From contig CALLML010000037.1 in the NCBI GenBank assembly GCA_938005705.1, positions 1 to 40,986 of the forward strand: a stretch of DNA of 40,986 nt. Direction: 5' to 3'. The translations under genes were made by a program, and so were the position numbers. Of the stretch, positions 7,587-16,931 are shown one piece after another. This DNA is from an uncultured bacterium. Its GTDB lineage: Bacteria; Verrucomicrobiota; Kiritimatiellia; PWTM01. Position 1 is the first letter of the stretch, and every line of letters starts with the position of its first letter. Below the pieces are notes generated by a model. The model was not told the origin of the DNA. It ran no database searches and was given only the letters and a program-made list of their open reading frames with translations.

Positions 7587-8962
7587 ACGTTTCGATCCTC
7601 CAGTCGTTTGCGAATCGCGTTGAGGAAATTCGCCGCCGTCGCGCCGTCAATCAGCCGATGGTCGCCGGAAACCGTCATCTTCATGATCTGCCGCACCACT
7701 ACCCGGCCGTCCCGGACCCATGGGCGCGGCAATGTGCTGGAGACGGCCAAAATCCCACTCTCGCCCGGATTGATGATGGCGGTGAAATTCTCGACCTCGA
7801 GCATCCCCATGTTGGAGATCGTGAAGGTGCCGCCGGTCATTTCATCGGGCTGCAGCCGGCCCGCGCGCGCCTTCTCCACCAGCGCGACGGATGCGTCGTG
7901 CAGTTCCGCCAGCGACAGGTCCTCCGCGCGCCGAATCACCGGCACGACCAGCCCGTTCTCGAGCGAGACGGCCAGCCCCAGATGGACCGACGAGCGACGA
8001 ACCACGGTGCGACCGTCGGTGACACTGTTGAACACCGGAAATTCCGTCAGGGCGCGGACAACCGCCCAGGCGATGCAGTCGGTGACCGTATAAGGAGCGC
8101 CGCGCGCCTTCGCCTCTCGACGGACCTCCATCAGGTCGGTCATATCCACGGCCACCGTCACAAAGAAATGCGGCGTGGTGGTGAAGCTGTGGGTGAGGCG
8201 ATGAGCGATGGTCTGCCGCATCCGGCTCATCGGCTGCGGGCGCTCGAAGATCGCGCGGCGCACGTCGTCCACCGTGATCCGATCGCCGGCGCCCGTACCC
8301 GCGATCTCCAGCACATCGACTCCTTCTTTCCGCGCCAGTTCCAGCGCCGCCGGCGTAATGCGCAGGCGGTCGTACCCGCGCTCGGCCAGCCAGGCGCGCA
8401 CATCCTTTTCCGTGACCCGGCCGCCGGGACCCGTGCCCGGAATCCTGCTCGGATCAACCGCCTTCTCGCGCGCCAATCGCCGCGCGCGCGGACTGATCGG
8501 GCGAGAGATCGGCGGCGCGGGCGGCGCCAACGGTGGAGGCATACCCGAGGGGGCGGGCGCAGGCGTTGGAGGCGATCCGGCGGCAGCCGGCGCCGTACGA
8601 GGCGAAGCGGGCACCGACGGAGCGGACGCGCCCGGCACCGATGTCGGGGCCGAGGGAGGAGCCGCCGCGGGCGTCGGTGGGGATTTCGGTGGAGGGGGCG
8701 GCGGAGTTTCCGGCACGGGCTCACCAGGCCGGCCGACATAGCCGACGATCGTCTGCACCGGCACGGTGACCCCTTCGGGCACGACGATCTTCAGCAGCAC
8801 GCCCTCGACAAAGCTCTCGACCTCCATATTGGATTTGTCGGTCTCAATCTCAAAGAGGATATCCCCCTTCGCGACGGGATCACCCTCCTTTTTCCGCCAT
8901 TTGAGAATGGTGCATTCCTCGGTGAACTGTCCCGGTTTCGGCATGGCAAGTGGAGATGGCAT
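7565..8962 (-). CDS. 2-oxo acid dehydrogenase E2 (dihydrolipoamide acyltransferase); one lipoyl domain, two peripheral subunit-binding-like segments
   Basis: 465 aa; lipoyl motif ETDKSNMEVES, Ala/Pro-rich linker, two PSBD-like segments, catalytic SGDHRLIDGA. Confidence 0.93.
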   Translation of the reverse strand: MPSPLAMPKPGQFTEECTILKWRKKEGDPVAKGDILFEIETDKSNMEVESFVEGVLLKIVVPEGVTVPVQTIVGYVGRPGEPVPETPPPPPPKSPPTPAAAPPSAPTSVPGASAPSVPASPRTAPAAAGSPPTPAPAPSGMPPPLAPPAPPISRPISPRARRLAREKAVDPSRIPGTGPGGRVTEKDVRAWLAERGYDRLRITPAALELARKEGVDVLEIAGTGAGDRITVDDVRRAIFERPQPMSRMRQTIAHRLTHSFTTTPHFFVTVAVDMTDLMEVRREAKARGAPYTVTDCIAWAVVRALTEFPVFNSVTDGRTVVRRSSVHLGLAVSLENGLVVPVIRRAEDLSLAELHDASVALVEKARAGRLQPDEMTGGTFTISNMGMLEVENFTAIINPGESGILAVSSTLPRPWVRDGRVVVRQIMKMTVSGDHRLIDGATAANFLNAIRKRLEDRNVWTSLMW

Positions 8963-8994
8963 AACGCTGGCCTCCTGTGATCACCCGATCGCTT

Positions 8995-11289
8995 TTAAAG
9001 AATCCGCCGCGCCGCGGCCACAATATCGTTCGCGTTCGGCAGGAAAGCGGCTTCGAGAATATGCGATTGCGGCGCAATGCCGTTTTTGGCTCCGACCCGC
9101 AGCACCGGTGCATCGAGATCATCGAATGCTTTCTCCACGATGCGCGAGACGATTTCGGCAGTGAAACTGCCGATATTGATAGCATGGCTGGCGACCACGC
9201 ACCGGCCCGTTTGGGCGACCGACCGCAAGACGGTTTCCTCATCGAACGGAACCAGGCAACGTATATCCACGACTTCCGCCTCGACACCGTTTTCTTTCTT
9301 CAGCGTTTCAGCGGCTTTCAGGGCATCGTTCACCGCGGGACCCCAGCAGACGATCGTCAGGTCACTGCCGGCGCGCTTGATATCGGCCTGGCCGAGCGGC
9401 ACCAGGTAGTCCTCCGCCGGCACGACGCCCTTTTCGCCATAGAGCAATTGGGACTCGACGAACAGAACGGGATTATTGTCGCGGATCGAGGCCTTCAACA
9501 GCCCCTTGGCGTCGTACGGCGTCGCCGGATAGACGACATACAGACCCGGAATGTGAGCGAACACGGATTCCAACGTCTGGGAATGCTGCCCGCCGTAGCC
9601 TTTGCCGCCGCCGACGGAAGCGCGTATGACCAACGGCAGTTCGGTCTGCGCGCCGGACATGTAGTGCCATTTGGCCGCCTGGTTCGCGATCTGATCGGAC
9701 GACATCAGCGCGAAATCCATATACATGAGTTCCACCACTGGACGCAGACCGACCATGGCCGCGCCCACGGCAGTGCCGCAGATGCACGCTTCCGAAATCG
9801 GCGTGTTGAAGACGCGCCGGCGCCCGAACGTCTCGAGCAGCCCTTTTGTCACCTTGAAGGCATTGCCGTAATCGGCGACGTCTTCGCCGTAGAAAATCAC
9901 GCGGCCGTCTCGCATCATTTCCTCGATCAGCGCCTCGCGGATGGCGTCCTTATAAAGGATGCGGCCCTCAGCATCGCGTTTGATGACCGGCGGCGGCTGT
10001 CGGAGCGCCGGCCTGGCGAACAGCTCGGGCACGGTTTCAGAGACGGTGTCCGTGTACATGAACTTCAGGACATCTTCAGCGGGCGGATCGGCGGCCTCTG
10101 CCGCGCGCACCGCCGCGCGCGCGTTGCGATCCTTCACGCGCGCTTCGATCTGCGCATACAGAGCGTCGTCGAGCCATCCGACCTCCATCAACTGTAGCTT
10201 GAAGGTCTCGATGGGGTCCACCGCCCGCCAGGCATTCTGCTCTTCCTTCGTGCGGTATTCCACGCAGGGATCCGACAGAGAATGGCCGTAGTAGCGATAG
10301 GTGTCGATGTCGAGCAGCACCGGCCCCTGCCCGCGCCGACAAAGCTCCGCGGCGCGCGAGACCGCATCACGCACGGCTAGCACATCCATGCCGTTGACGA
10401 CCTCGGCGTGCATCAGATGATCGGCGAAACCGGCGGCCCGCTGCACCAGCTTGCGCACGCCCATGACCTCATCATCGGACCGGTGCGTCATGCCGTAATG
10501 GTTGTTTTCGATGGCGAAAATGATCGGCAGGCCGAAAGGTTTATCCTCTGCGAGGTGGTTGGTCCACTGCGCCTGGGCCGCCCAATTGAGGGCCTCCAGC
10601 ACGACACCGTTGGCGAAGGCGCCGTCGCCCGCAAAACAACAGACGATGCGTCCGCTTTCAAGGTAGCGCTGGGCCATCGCCGCGCCGGTCGCGATCGGCA
10701 CGCCGCCACCGACGATGGCATTGGCGCCGAGATGACCGATGCGGAAATCCGCGATGTGCATGCTGCCGCCCCGCCCGCGGCAATAGCCGTCGTCCTTGCC
10801 GAAAAGCTCCGCAATGGTGCGATAGACGTGGTCATCGAGCGCGGCCTCGAGCCATTCCGCAGGCGTACTCGCTTTCGCGTCCGGCACGCGCGCGCGCAAC
10901 TGCTCAACCGTCATGCGGCGGATCGCCTGGGTGCCCTTGGCGAGACTGTCGCCGTGGCCACGATGGGTGCTGGTGATGTTGTCATCCAGCCGCAGCGCGG
11001 CGCAAGCGCCCACCGAAGTCCCCTCCTGACCGATCGAGACGTGCGTGGGCCCACGATAGTTGAACGTCGGGATCGGCTCATACGCCCCGGAACGAAGCTT
11101 GACGATCATCTCCTCGAGCTCCCGCACCATCAACATATCTTCCAGCAGTTCCAGCGCGATCTCGCGCGTGAGGGTCCCCTTCTCTTTCTCTGCGGCCACT
11201 CCGCCGTCATACCGATAGGCGGGAATGGTCCCCAATTCGATAGTGAAAGGCGTGAAATCCGGTCGTTTATTGCTCAGATACGTGCTCAT
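8995..11289 (-). CDS. Fused alpha-beta E1 of a TPP-dependent 2-oxo acid (pyruvate/acetoin-type) dehydrogenase
   Basis: 764 aa. The N-terminal half is E1 alpha-like ([21 protein letters not shown]). The C-terminal half is E1 beta-like ([56 protein letters not shown]). Confidence 0.93.
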   Translation of the reverse strand: MSTYLSNKRPDFTPFTIELGTIPAYRYDGGVAAEKEKGTLTREIALELLEDMLMVRELEEMIVKLRSGAYEPIPTFNYRGPTHVSIGQEGTSVGACAALRLDDNITSTHRGHGDSLAKGTQAIRRMTVEQLRARVPDAKASTPAEWLEAALDDHVYRTIAELFGKDDGYCRGRGGSMHIADFRIGHLGANAIVGGGVPIATGAAMAQRYLESGRIVCCFAGDGAFANGVVLEALNWAAQAQWTNHLAEDKPFGLPIIFAIENNHYGMTHRSDDEVMGVRKLVQRAAGFADHLMHAEVVNGMDVLAVRDAVSRAAELCRRGQGPVLLDIDTYRYYGHSLSDPCVEYRTKEEQNAWRAVDPIETFKLQLMEVGWLDDALYAQIEARVKDRNARAAVRAAEAADPPAEDVLKFMYTDTVSETVPELFARPALRQPPPVIKRDAEGRILYKDAIREALIEEMMRDGRVIFYGEDVADYGNAFKVTKGLLETFGRRRVFNTPISEACICGTAVGAAMVGLRPVVELMYMDFALMSSDQIANQAAKWHYMSGAQTELPLVIRASVGGGKGYGGQHSQTLESVFAHIPGLYVVYPATPYDAKGLLKASIRDNNPVLFVESQLLYGEKGVVPAEDYLVPLGQADIKRAGSDLTIVCWGPAVNDALKAAETLKKENGVEAEVVDIRCLVPFDEETVLRSVAQTGRCVVASHAINIGSFTAEIVSRIVEKAFDDLDAPVLRVGAKNGIAPQSHILEAAFLPNANDIVAAARRIL

Positions 11290-12128
11290 GGTTGATGTTC
11301 CTTTTTCCCTCGGTTACGAAGCTCTCCGCGACCGGCGACCATCCATCGCACGCCGGCCTTTCTCAAGATTTTTCGCCACCCCCGATCCGGGGTCCGATCG
11401 GTGATCAGCCAGTCAATATCTTCCAATGCGCCGGACCGGGCAAATGAGACGGCGCCGATCTTGGTGTGGTCGGCCAGCAGGACGACCTCGCGCGCCCGGC
11501 TCATGGCCAGTTCCTTCGTGAAGGCCTCGGCGGGATCGGTCGTGGTCAACCCCTCCGCGGTCACGCCGATGGTTCCCATAAATGCACGGTCGAAATGTAA
11601 CTGTTCGAGCATCAGCCGCGACAGGGGCCCCACCAACGTTTCGCTGCGCCGCCGCAATTCGCCGCCCACCAGCCACGTCCGGGGGCCGCCGCCCGCAAGT
11701 TCCACCGCGGCCCGCAGCGAGTTGGTGACGACTGTCACATCGGTCCGACCGCGCAATCGGCGCGCCAGTTCCAGGACCGTGCTGCCGCCATCCAGATAAA
11801 TGGTTTCCCCGGCGCGCACGAACGTCTCCGCTGTTTCCGCGATGCGATGTTTTTCCGCCGCGTGCAACCCCGTCTTGTCGTCGAACAACGGCTCGTCCAG
11901 CCGGCTTTCGACACTGACCGCGCCCCCGTGGACCCGCCGCACACGTCCCCGCGCCTCGAGTCGCGCGAGGTCTCTGCGGACCGTCGCCGGCGACGCGCCC
12001 AGCGCCGCGCACAATTCGCTCAGCCGCACCGCCCGGCGCTCGCGGATCATCGCCAGCATCCGCTCCAGCCGTTCCGGCGCGAACGGCTGTGGTAAAACGG
12101 TTGCGACCTGAGATCCGGCATGTTTCAT
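11286..12128 (-). CDS. DeoR/GlpR-family transcriptional regulator
   Basis: 280 aa; N-terminal HTH ([48 protein letters not shown]) and DeoR C-terminal sensor ([15 protein letters not shown]...VVTNSL). Overlaps the E1 start by 4 bp. Confidence 0.92.
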   Translation of the reverse strand: MKHAGSQVATVLPQPFAPERLERMLAMIRERRAVRLSELCAALGASPATVRRDLARLEARGRVRRVHGGAVSVESRLDEPLFDDKTGLHAAEKHRIAETAETFVRAGETIYLDGGSTVLELARRLRGRTDVTVVTNSLRAAVELAGGGPRTWLVGGELRRRSETLVGPLSRLMLEQLHFDRAFMGTIGVTAEGLTTTDPAEAFTKELAMSRAREVVLLADHTKIGAVSFARSGALEDIDWLITDRTPDRGWRKILRKAGVRWMVAGRGELRNRGKKEHQP

Positions 12129-12158
12129 ATTGAGCGATTTTAATCATGTTCAATCATA

Positions 12159-12183
12159 TCGCAACTATTTTCTATCATTGCGA
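12159..12183. promoter_or_regulatory. Candidate operator: inverted repeat TCGCAA-N13-TTGCGA
   Basis: Read directly in the divergent DeoR/URO-D intergenic region; function inferred from position. Confidence 0.4.
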
Positions 12184-12330
12184 CGGGTCGCGCCACCAAC
12201 GGGCAAGCGATGAAACGGAATGTCGCCGATCCAGCCGTTGACCGCCGGCGCGCCGGGCGCTTCATCGAAATTGTCTTTCCTGATGAATCGGGCATACTGG
12301 GGCAGACGGGTTGTATGGAGGAAAATAAAC

Positions 12331-13587
12331 ATGACCGGTCGAGAACGTATTCTGACCGCCCTTGCCCATCGAGAGCCCGACCGCATTCCCGTGGATTTCG
12401 GTTCTACCGCTGTGACCGGTCTTCATGTATCGGTCGTGGCGGCGTTGCGCGAATACTATGGTTTGGATCGCCATCCAGTTCGCGTTATCGAGCCCTATCA
12501 AATGTTGGGAGAAGTCGAGGATGATCTCAAAGAGGCACTGGGCATCGACACCGACGGGATCATGGGCCGCCTCACCCTGTTCGGGTTTCCGAACGAGGGT
12601 TGGCGGGAATTCCGGTTGCCGTGGGGCCAGGTGGTGCAGGTGCCCGAAAATTTCCGGATCCGAACGGATGCCAACGGCAATTGGCTGATCTACCCCGAAG
12701 GCGATCTCGACGCTCCTCCCAGCGGACGCCTGCCGGTGGGGGGCTATTTTTTCGATACCATTATCCGTCAGCCACCGTTGGACGAAGATCGTATGGACCC
12801 AGCTGATAACCTGGAAGAATTCCAGCCGATTTCCGAAGCGGATCTCGACCATTTCCGACAGAGTGTCGAGCGGTTGTCGGCCTCTCCCCGCACGGTTGTG
12901 GCGGCCTTTGGAGGCACGGCCTTGGGCGACATCGCCCTCGTGCCCGCCCCGTTTCTAAAGCACCCTCGCGGCATTCGGGATGTCGCGGAATGGTACATGG
13001 CCATTGTGGCACGCCCCGACTACGTGCGGGCGGTTTTTGAGCGGCAGACCGCGATCGCGCTCGAAAATCTGGAGCGGATTCGACGGGTCGTCGGGCATCG
13101 CGTGGATGTGGTATTTACCTGCGGCACCGATTTCGGCACACAGACCTCGAGCTTTTGTTCCGTCGAAACGTTCCGCACGCTGTACGCCCCCTACTACAAA
13201 AGAGTGAATGATTGGATTCACGCCCACACCACGTGGAAGACCTTCAAGCATTCGTGCGGCGCGGTGGAACCGTTTCTGGAGTCCTTCATCGAGGCGGGAT
13301 TCGACATCATCAACCCGGTCCAATGTTCGGCGGTCGGCATGGACCCGGAAACGTTGAAGAAAAAATACGGCGATCGGGTGGTCTTTTGGGGCGGTGGTGT
13401 CGATACGCAAAAGACCCTGCCCTTCGGCACGCCGGCGCAGGTCCGCGAAGAGGTGCGGCGACGGTGCGAGATCTTCGGACGCGGCGGGGGCTTCGTGTTT
13501 AACTCCGTCCATAACGTCCAGGCCCGAACGCCGATCGAAAATGTCGTCGCCCTATTCGACACCCTTCGCAGAATTAACGGCGGATGA
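12331..13587 (+). CDS. Uroporphyrinogen decarboxylase-family (URO-D) protein, possible corrinoid methyltransferase type
   Basis: ATG at 12331 with upstream GGAGGA. MTGRERILTALAHREPDRIPVDFGSTAVTG, FKHSCGAVEPFLESFIEAGFDIINPVQ and VFWGGGVDTQ are typical of the MtaA/URO-D superfamily. Confidence 0.88.
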   Translation: MTGRERILTALAHREPDRIPVDFGSTAVTGLHVSVVAALREYYGLDRHPVRVIEPYQMLGEVEDDLKEALGIDTDGIMGRLTLFGFPNEGWREFRLPWGQVVQVPENFRIRTDANGNWLIYPEGDLDAPPSGRLPVGGYFFDTIIRQPPLDEDRMDPADNLEEFQPISEADLDHFRQSVERLSASPRTVVAAFGGTALGDIALVPAPFLKHPRGIRDVAEWYMAIVARPDYVRAVFERQTAIALENLERIRRVVGHRVDVVFTCGTDFGTQTSSFCSVETFRTLYAPYYKRVNDWIHAHTTWKTFKHSCGAVEPFLESFIEAGFDIINPVQCSAVGMDPETLKKKYGDRVVFWGGGVDTQKTLPFGTPAQVREEVRRRCEIFGRGGGFVFNSVHNVQARTPIENVVALFDTLRRINGG

Positions 13588-13602
13588 GTAATCGGGGCGC
13601 TC

Positions 13603-14364
13603 TCAGCCTTCTGACTTCCTGTGAAGCTTGCGGGTCAGATCGCGACTGAGGAAGGACTGGATTTTCGAATACAGCGGCGGATTGAGCGCGTGCATCATTC
13701 GCAGCTTGTCCTGTTCCCACGATATCACCTTGAGGACGCCGTCGGCCTCCACATCCGCCGAGGCCGGCTCGCCGGTGACGAAACTCATCTCTGCAAAGAA
13801 CTGCCCGCGTTTCAGCCGCGCAATCGGCCGGCCTTGTTTTCGGACAACGGCTTCACCTTCCAACACCAGCGAGATGCGGTCAGGCCGGTCGCCCGCGCGG
13901 ACCAAGCGGGTGTTTTCAAACCGGTCGATCCGGCCCGTCTGCCAGAAGGACATAAATTCACGCCTGGAAAGCATTGGAAAGACCTCATGGTAGAGATCCG
14001 CGATGTCGTCCGGAATCTCAATGGGGCGACGTTCTCGCCACAATCGGAGGGTCCAGAAAAGATTGATCAGGCAGAAGAGCGCCTGCCAGAGCGCCGCGTT
14101 AAAATTGCCGTGCATCGCGGCGGCGACGGATAACGATGCTTGAGCCAGCGCCAGCAGCGACCGCAGTCCCAGCGCATGTCGCACCGCCAGCGCCAACGCC
14201 ATGAGGATAAAACCGGTGTTCAGCAACAGTGGATACCACATGATCCCATCATGCGCGGAAGCGCCATCGGAATCAACCAAGCGAGAAAGGGATCGTATCG
14301 CCGGCGCCGTGAATGGGTACACGAATCGGGATCGGACCTTCTCCGACAAGGCGTCAGTCGGCAT
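13603..14364 (-). CDS. Membrane protein with C-terminal cyclic-nucleotide-binding-like (Popeye/CNMP-like) domain
   Basis: 253 aa; hydrophobic N-terminal segments, then RLVRAGDRPDRISLVLEGEAVVRKQGRPIARLKRGQFFAEMSFVTGEPASADVEA, a cupin-like CNMP fold pattern. Confidence 0.7.
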   Translation of the reverse strand: MPTDALSEKVRSRFVYPFTAPAIRSLSRLVDSDGASAHDGIMWYPLLLNTGFILMALALAVRHALGLRSLLALAQASLSVAAAMHGNFNAALWQALFCLINLFWTLRLWRERRPIEIPDDIADLYHEVFPMLSRREFMSFWQTGRIDRFENTRLVRAGDRPDRISLVLEGEAVVRKQGRPIARLKRGQFFAEMSFVTGEPASADVEADGVLKVISWEQDKLRMMHALNPPLYSKIQSFLSRDLTRKLHRKSEG

Positions 14365-15925
14365 CCAGATGGCGGTAATGCACCCCGTGCCGATTTAGCC
14401 GCAGAAGGTGAACAGCCAGCCGGCGGCGGAATACCTCCCATTGGCGTGCGGTGCGAGGGCTCCACACGACTTCGGCCAGGGCGCATAAACGCGGAAATGC
14501 CATGTATTCGACCTGCCGCTCGTCGGCCATGTACTCGGTCCAGAGCTGCCCCTGCGCGCCCAGAATGTGAGGCGCCGCCGCGGGCGGGAGATCCGCGGGC
14601 ACGGGTTCGTAGGCATAAACCTTTTCCAATGGAGTCAGTCCACCGATCGCCAGCGGTTCTCCCGCCGGATCAGCCTGATAATAGTCAAAGTAAACATGGC
14701 TTTTGGGCGCCATGATGACATCGTGGCCTGCTTTGGCCGCTTCGATACCGGACGCCTCATGACGCCATACCATCACGGTGGCACCAGGCGCCAAACCTCC
14801 TTCCAGAATCTCGTCCCATCCAATCAACCGCCGCCCATGTTTTTCCAGATAGGCGGATACGCGTCGAATAAACCAGCTTTGGAGTTCCTGCTCGTCCTTC
14901 AATCCCTCCGCGCGAATACGGGCCTGACAACGCGGACACTCCTTCCAGCGGTCTTTGGGACATTCGTCGCCTCCAATATGGATATAGGGAGAGGGGAACA
15001 AGTCTAGGACTTCATCCAGTACACGTTCGATAAAATCCAGTACCCGATCATTGCCGGCGCAAAAGACATCCTTAAAAATTCCCCAGTCGCAGGCGACCTC
15101 GAATGGACCACCGGAACAGGATAATTCGGGATAGGCCGCCAGGGCCGCGCGAGCGTGGCCCGGCATTTCGATGGCGGGCACAACCCGGACATGTCGTTGA
15201 GCCGCGTAACGGACGACGTCAAGGATATCCTCCCGACTGTAAAACCCTCCATGGGGGATACCGTCGTATTTTTTTTCCGCATCCCTTGCGTGCCCGACAC
15301 CTGTCTCGGCACGCCACGCGCCGATCGTCGTCAGCTTCGGGAAGCCCCGCAACTCGATCCGCCAGCCCTGATCCTCGGTCAGGTGCCAATGAAACACATT
15401 CATTTTGTGCATCGCCAGCAGATCAATGAATCGCTTTATGAAGGTGACCGGCATGAAATGGCGGCCCACATCCAAATGCATGCCGCGCCAAGAGAAGCGG
15501 GGCTTGTCTTCGATTCGTCCGACCGGCAAAAGCCAAGAGGCGCCATCCCAGGCGGCAACGCGCGGTGGGCGCAGTGGCAGCAATTGAAGTAGGGTTTCTC
15601 CCCCATAGAAAACACCGGCGGGGGCGGAAGCGAGAAGCCGCGCTTCTGCAGGCCTAATTTCCAACTGATATCCTTCAGGCGATGGAATCCTGTCGGACTC
15701 CACGGCCTCAAGCACGATATCCGTCGTCTGGCGACGTTCCGCACGGGAGGTCACCCGCCATCGAGCCCCCGTGGCGCGAAAAAGCCGATCCGACAAAAGG
15801 GTGGCTTCTTGACGCAACCAGGCCGGACCCTCCTTCAGGCGGATTCGCGAGCGTGATGTCAAGCGCAAAACCCCTTCCGACTGTTCCACTTGCCTTGGCC
15901 ATGGCAACAAATTGGCATCTTTCAT
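14354..15925 (-). CDS. Beta-N-acetylhexosaminidase, GH20
   Basis: 523 aa; MHLDVGRHFMPVTFIKRFIDLLAMHKMNVFHWHLTEDQGWRIE, catalytic HIGGDECPKDRWK, LIGWDEILEGGLAPGATVMVWR. Confidence 0.95.
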   Translation of the reverse strand: MKDANLLPWPRQVEQSEGVLRLTSRSRIRLKEGPAWLRQEATLLSDRLFRATGARWRVTSRAERRQTTDIVLEAVESDRIPSPEGYQLEIRPAEARLLASAPAGVFYGGETLLQLLPLRPPRVAAWDGASWLLPVGRIEDKPRFSWRGMHLDVGRHFMPVTFIKRFIDLLAMHKMNVFHWHLTEDQGWRIELRGFPKLTTIGAWRAETGVGHARDAEKKYDGIPHGGFYSREDILDVVRYAAQRHVRVVPAIEMPGHARAALAAYPELSCSGGPFEVACDWGIFKDVFCAGNDRVLDFIERVLDEVLDLFPSPYIHIGGDECPKDRWKECPRCQARIRAEGLKDEQELQSWFIRRVSAYLEKHGRRLIGWDEILEGGLAPGATVMVWRHEASGIEAAKAGHDVIMAPKSHVYFDYYQADPAGEPLAIGGLTPLEKVYAYEPVPADLPPAAAPHILGAQGQLWTEYMADERQVEYMAFPRLCALAEVVWSPRTARQWEVFRRRLAVHLLRLNRHGVHYRHLDAD

Positions 15926-15959
15926 CCGTGTTCCTCTCCTGCATGGGTTATATTCCCGT

Positions 15960-16931
15960 TCAAGCCTTCTCGCCGACGATTTCCGCGATCACGTCGCTCA
16001 ACGTGATTAATCCGACAACTTCGAGACGATCGTCCACAACCAACACCATCGGCTGCCGCGTCACGCGCATACGGGGCAAAACATGATCCACGAGCATATG
16101 GGCCGAGACGAGTTGTGGCGGATGAGTGTAATGTTCAACCGTCCATTGTTCGCGGTGGCGATCCCGCAGCACATCCAGCACGTGCACGACGCCGATAAAG
16201 GCATTCTTTCCCCGATGCCATACCGGAAACCGGTTGAAACCGGAGGCGCGCGCCCGCTCGATCAGGCCGGCGGAGGAAAGATCATGGTCCACAACGACCA
16301 TGCGCGCGCGCGGCACCATGATTTCGCGGCAAGTCATGCCGCTCAAATCGAAAACGCCGCGAATCATCCGAATTTCGACACTCGTCAACAGCCCCCCCGC
16401 CTCACTTTCGGCGGTCAGATGTAGAAGATCTTCCCGCGTCAGCCACGGGCGCGGCGGCACCGCACATCCCATCACGCCCAACAGCTTTCCCACGCCGATG
16501 GCCAAAGCCCATCGCGCCGGAGCAATCAAACCTGCGAAGAACGTCAAAAGAGGAGCCAGCGGTAGGACCCGGCGGGCGGGGAAGGCCTGGAACCAAGCCT
16601 TAGGAATATATTCGCACAAAACCAACACCGCGATGATGAGCAGCACGCCCGCAACGGTTGCGCCACGATCGCCGCCCACTGCCTCACCAATCCCCGCGGC
16701 AAATACGGAGGCGGCGACGTAGCTGAGGTTCGTCCCGATGAGCGTAGTGCCCAACAGCCGCTCCGGCGATCGCACAAACCGCTCGATCTGGCGCGCCCCT
16801 CGCACACCGCGTATCACCAGATGTCGCAGGCGCAGACGGTTGATCGCCACTACGCCCGTCTCCATCCCCGCGAAGAACGCGCCCGCCAGAAGACAGAGCA
16901 CGAGGCTCAACACCGCAGCCCCTATACTCAT
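15960..16931 (-). CDS. CNNM/CBS-pair membrane protein (CorC/HlyC-like), short version
   Basis: 323 aa; FAGMETGVVAINRLRLRHL transmembrane domain and CBS pair (EIMVPRARMVVVDHD...VLVVDDRLEVVGLITLSDVIAEIVG). Confidence 0.88.
   Translation of the reverse strand: MSIGAAVLSLVLCLLAGAFFAGMETGVVAINRLRLRHLVIRGVRGARQIERFVRSPERLLGTTLIGTNLSYVAASVFAAGIGEAVGGDRGATVAGVLLIIAVLVLCEYIPKAWFQAFPARRVLPLAPLLTFFAGLIAPARWALAIGVGKLLGVMGCAVPPRPWLTREDLLHLTAESEAGGLLTSVEIRMIRGVFDLSGMTCREIMVPRARMVVVDHDLSSAGLIERARASGFNRFPVWHRGKNAFIGVVHVLDVLRDRHREQWTVEHYTHPPQLVSAHMLVDHVLPRMRVTRQPMVLVVDDRLEVVGLITLSDVIAEIVGEKA

Noticed and set aside
7658-8980. 440-aa plus-strand ORF antisense to E2
   Set aside because: Arg/His/Gly-rich composition typical of GC-rich antisense shadow frames; the opposite strand encodes a clear E2.
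8977-10197. 406-aa plus-strand ORF antisense to E1
   Set aside because: Shadow ORF over a clearly conserved E1; no recognisable family.
10408-11295. 295-aa plus-strand ORF antisense to E1 alpha half
   Set aside because: Same shadow-ORF reasoning.
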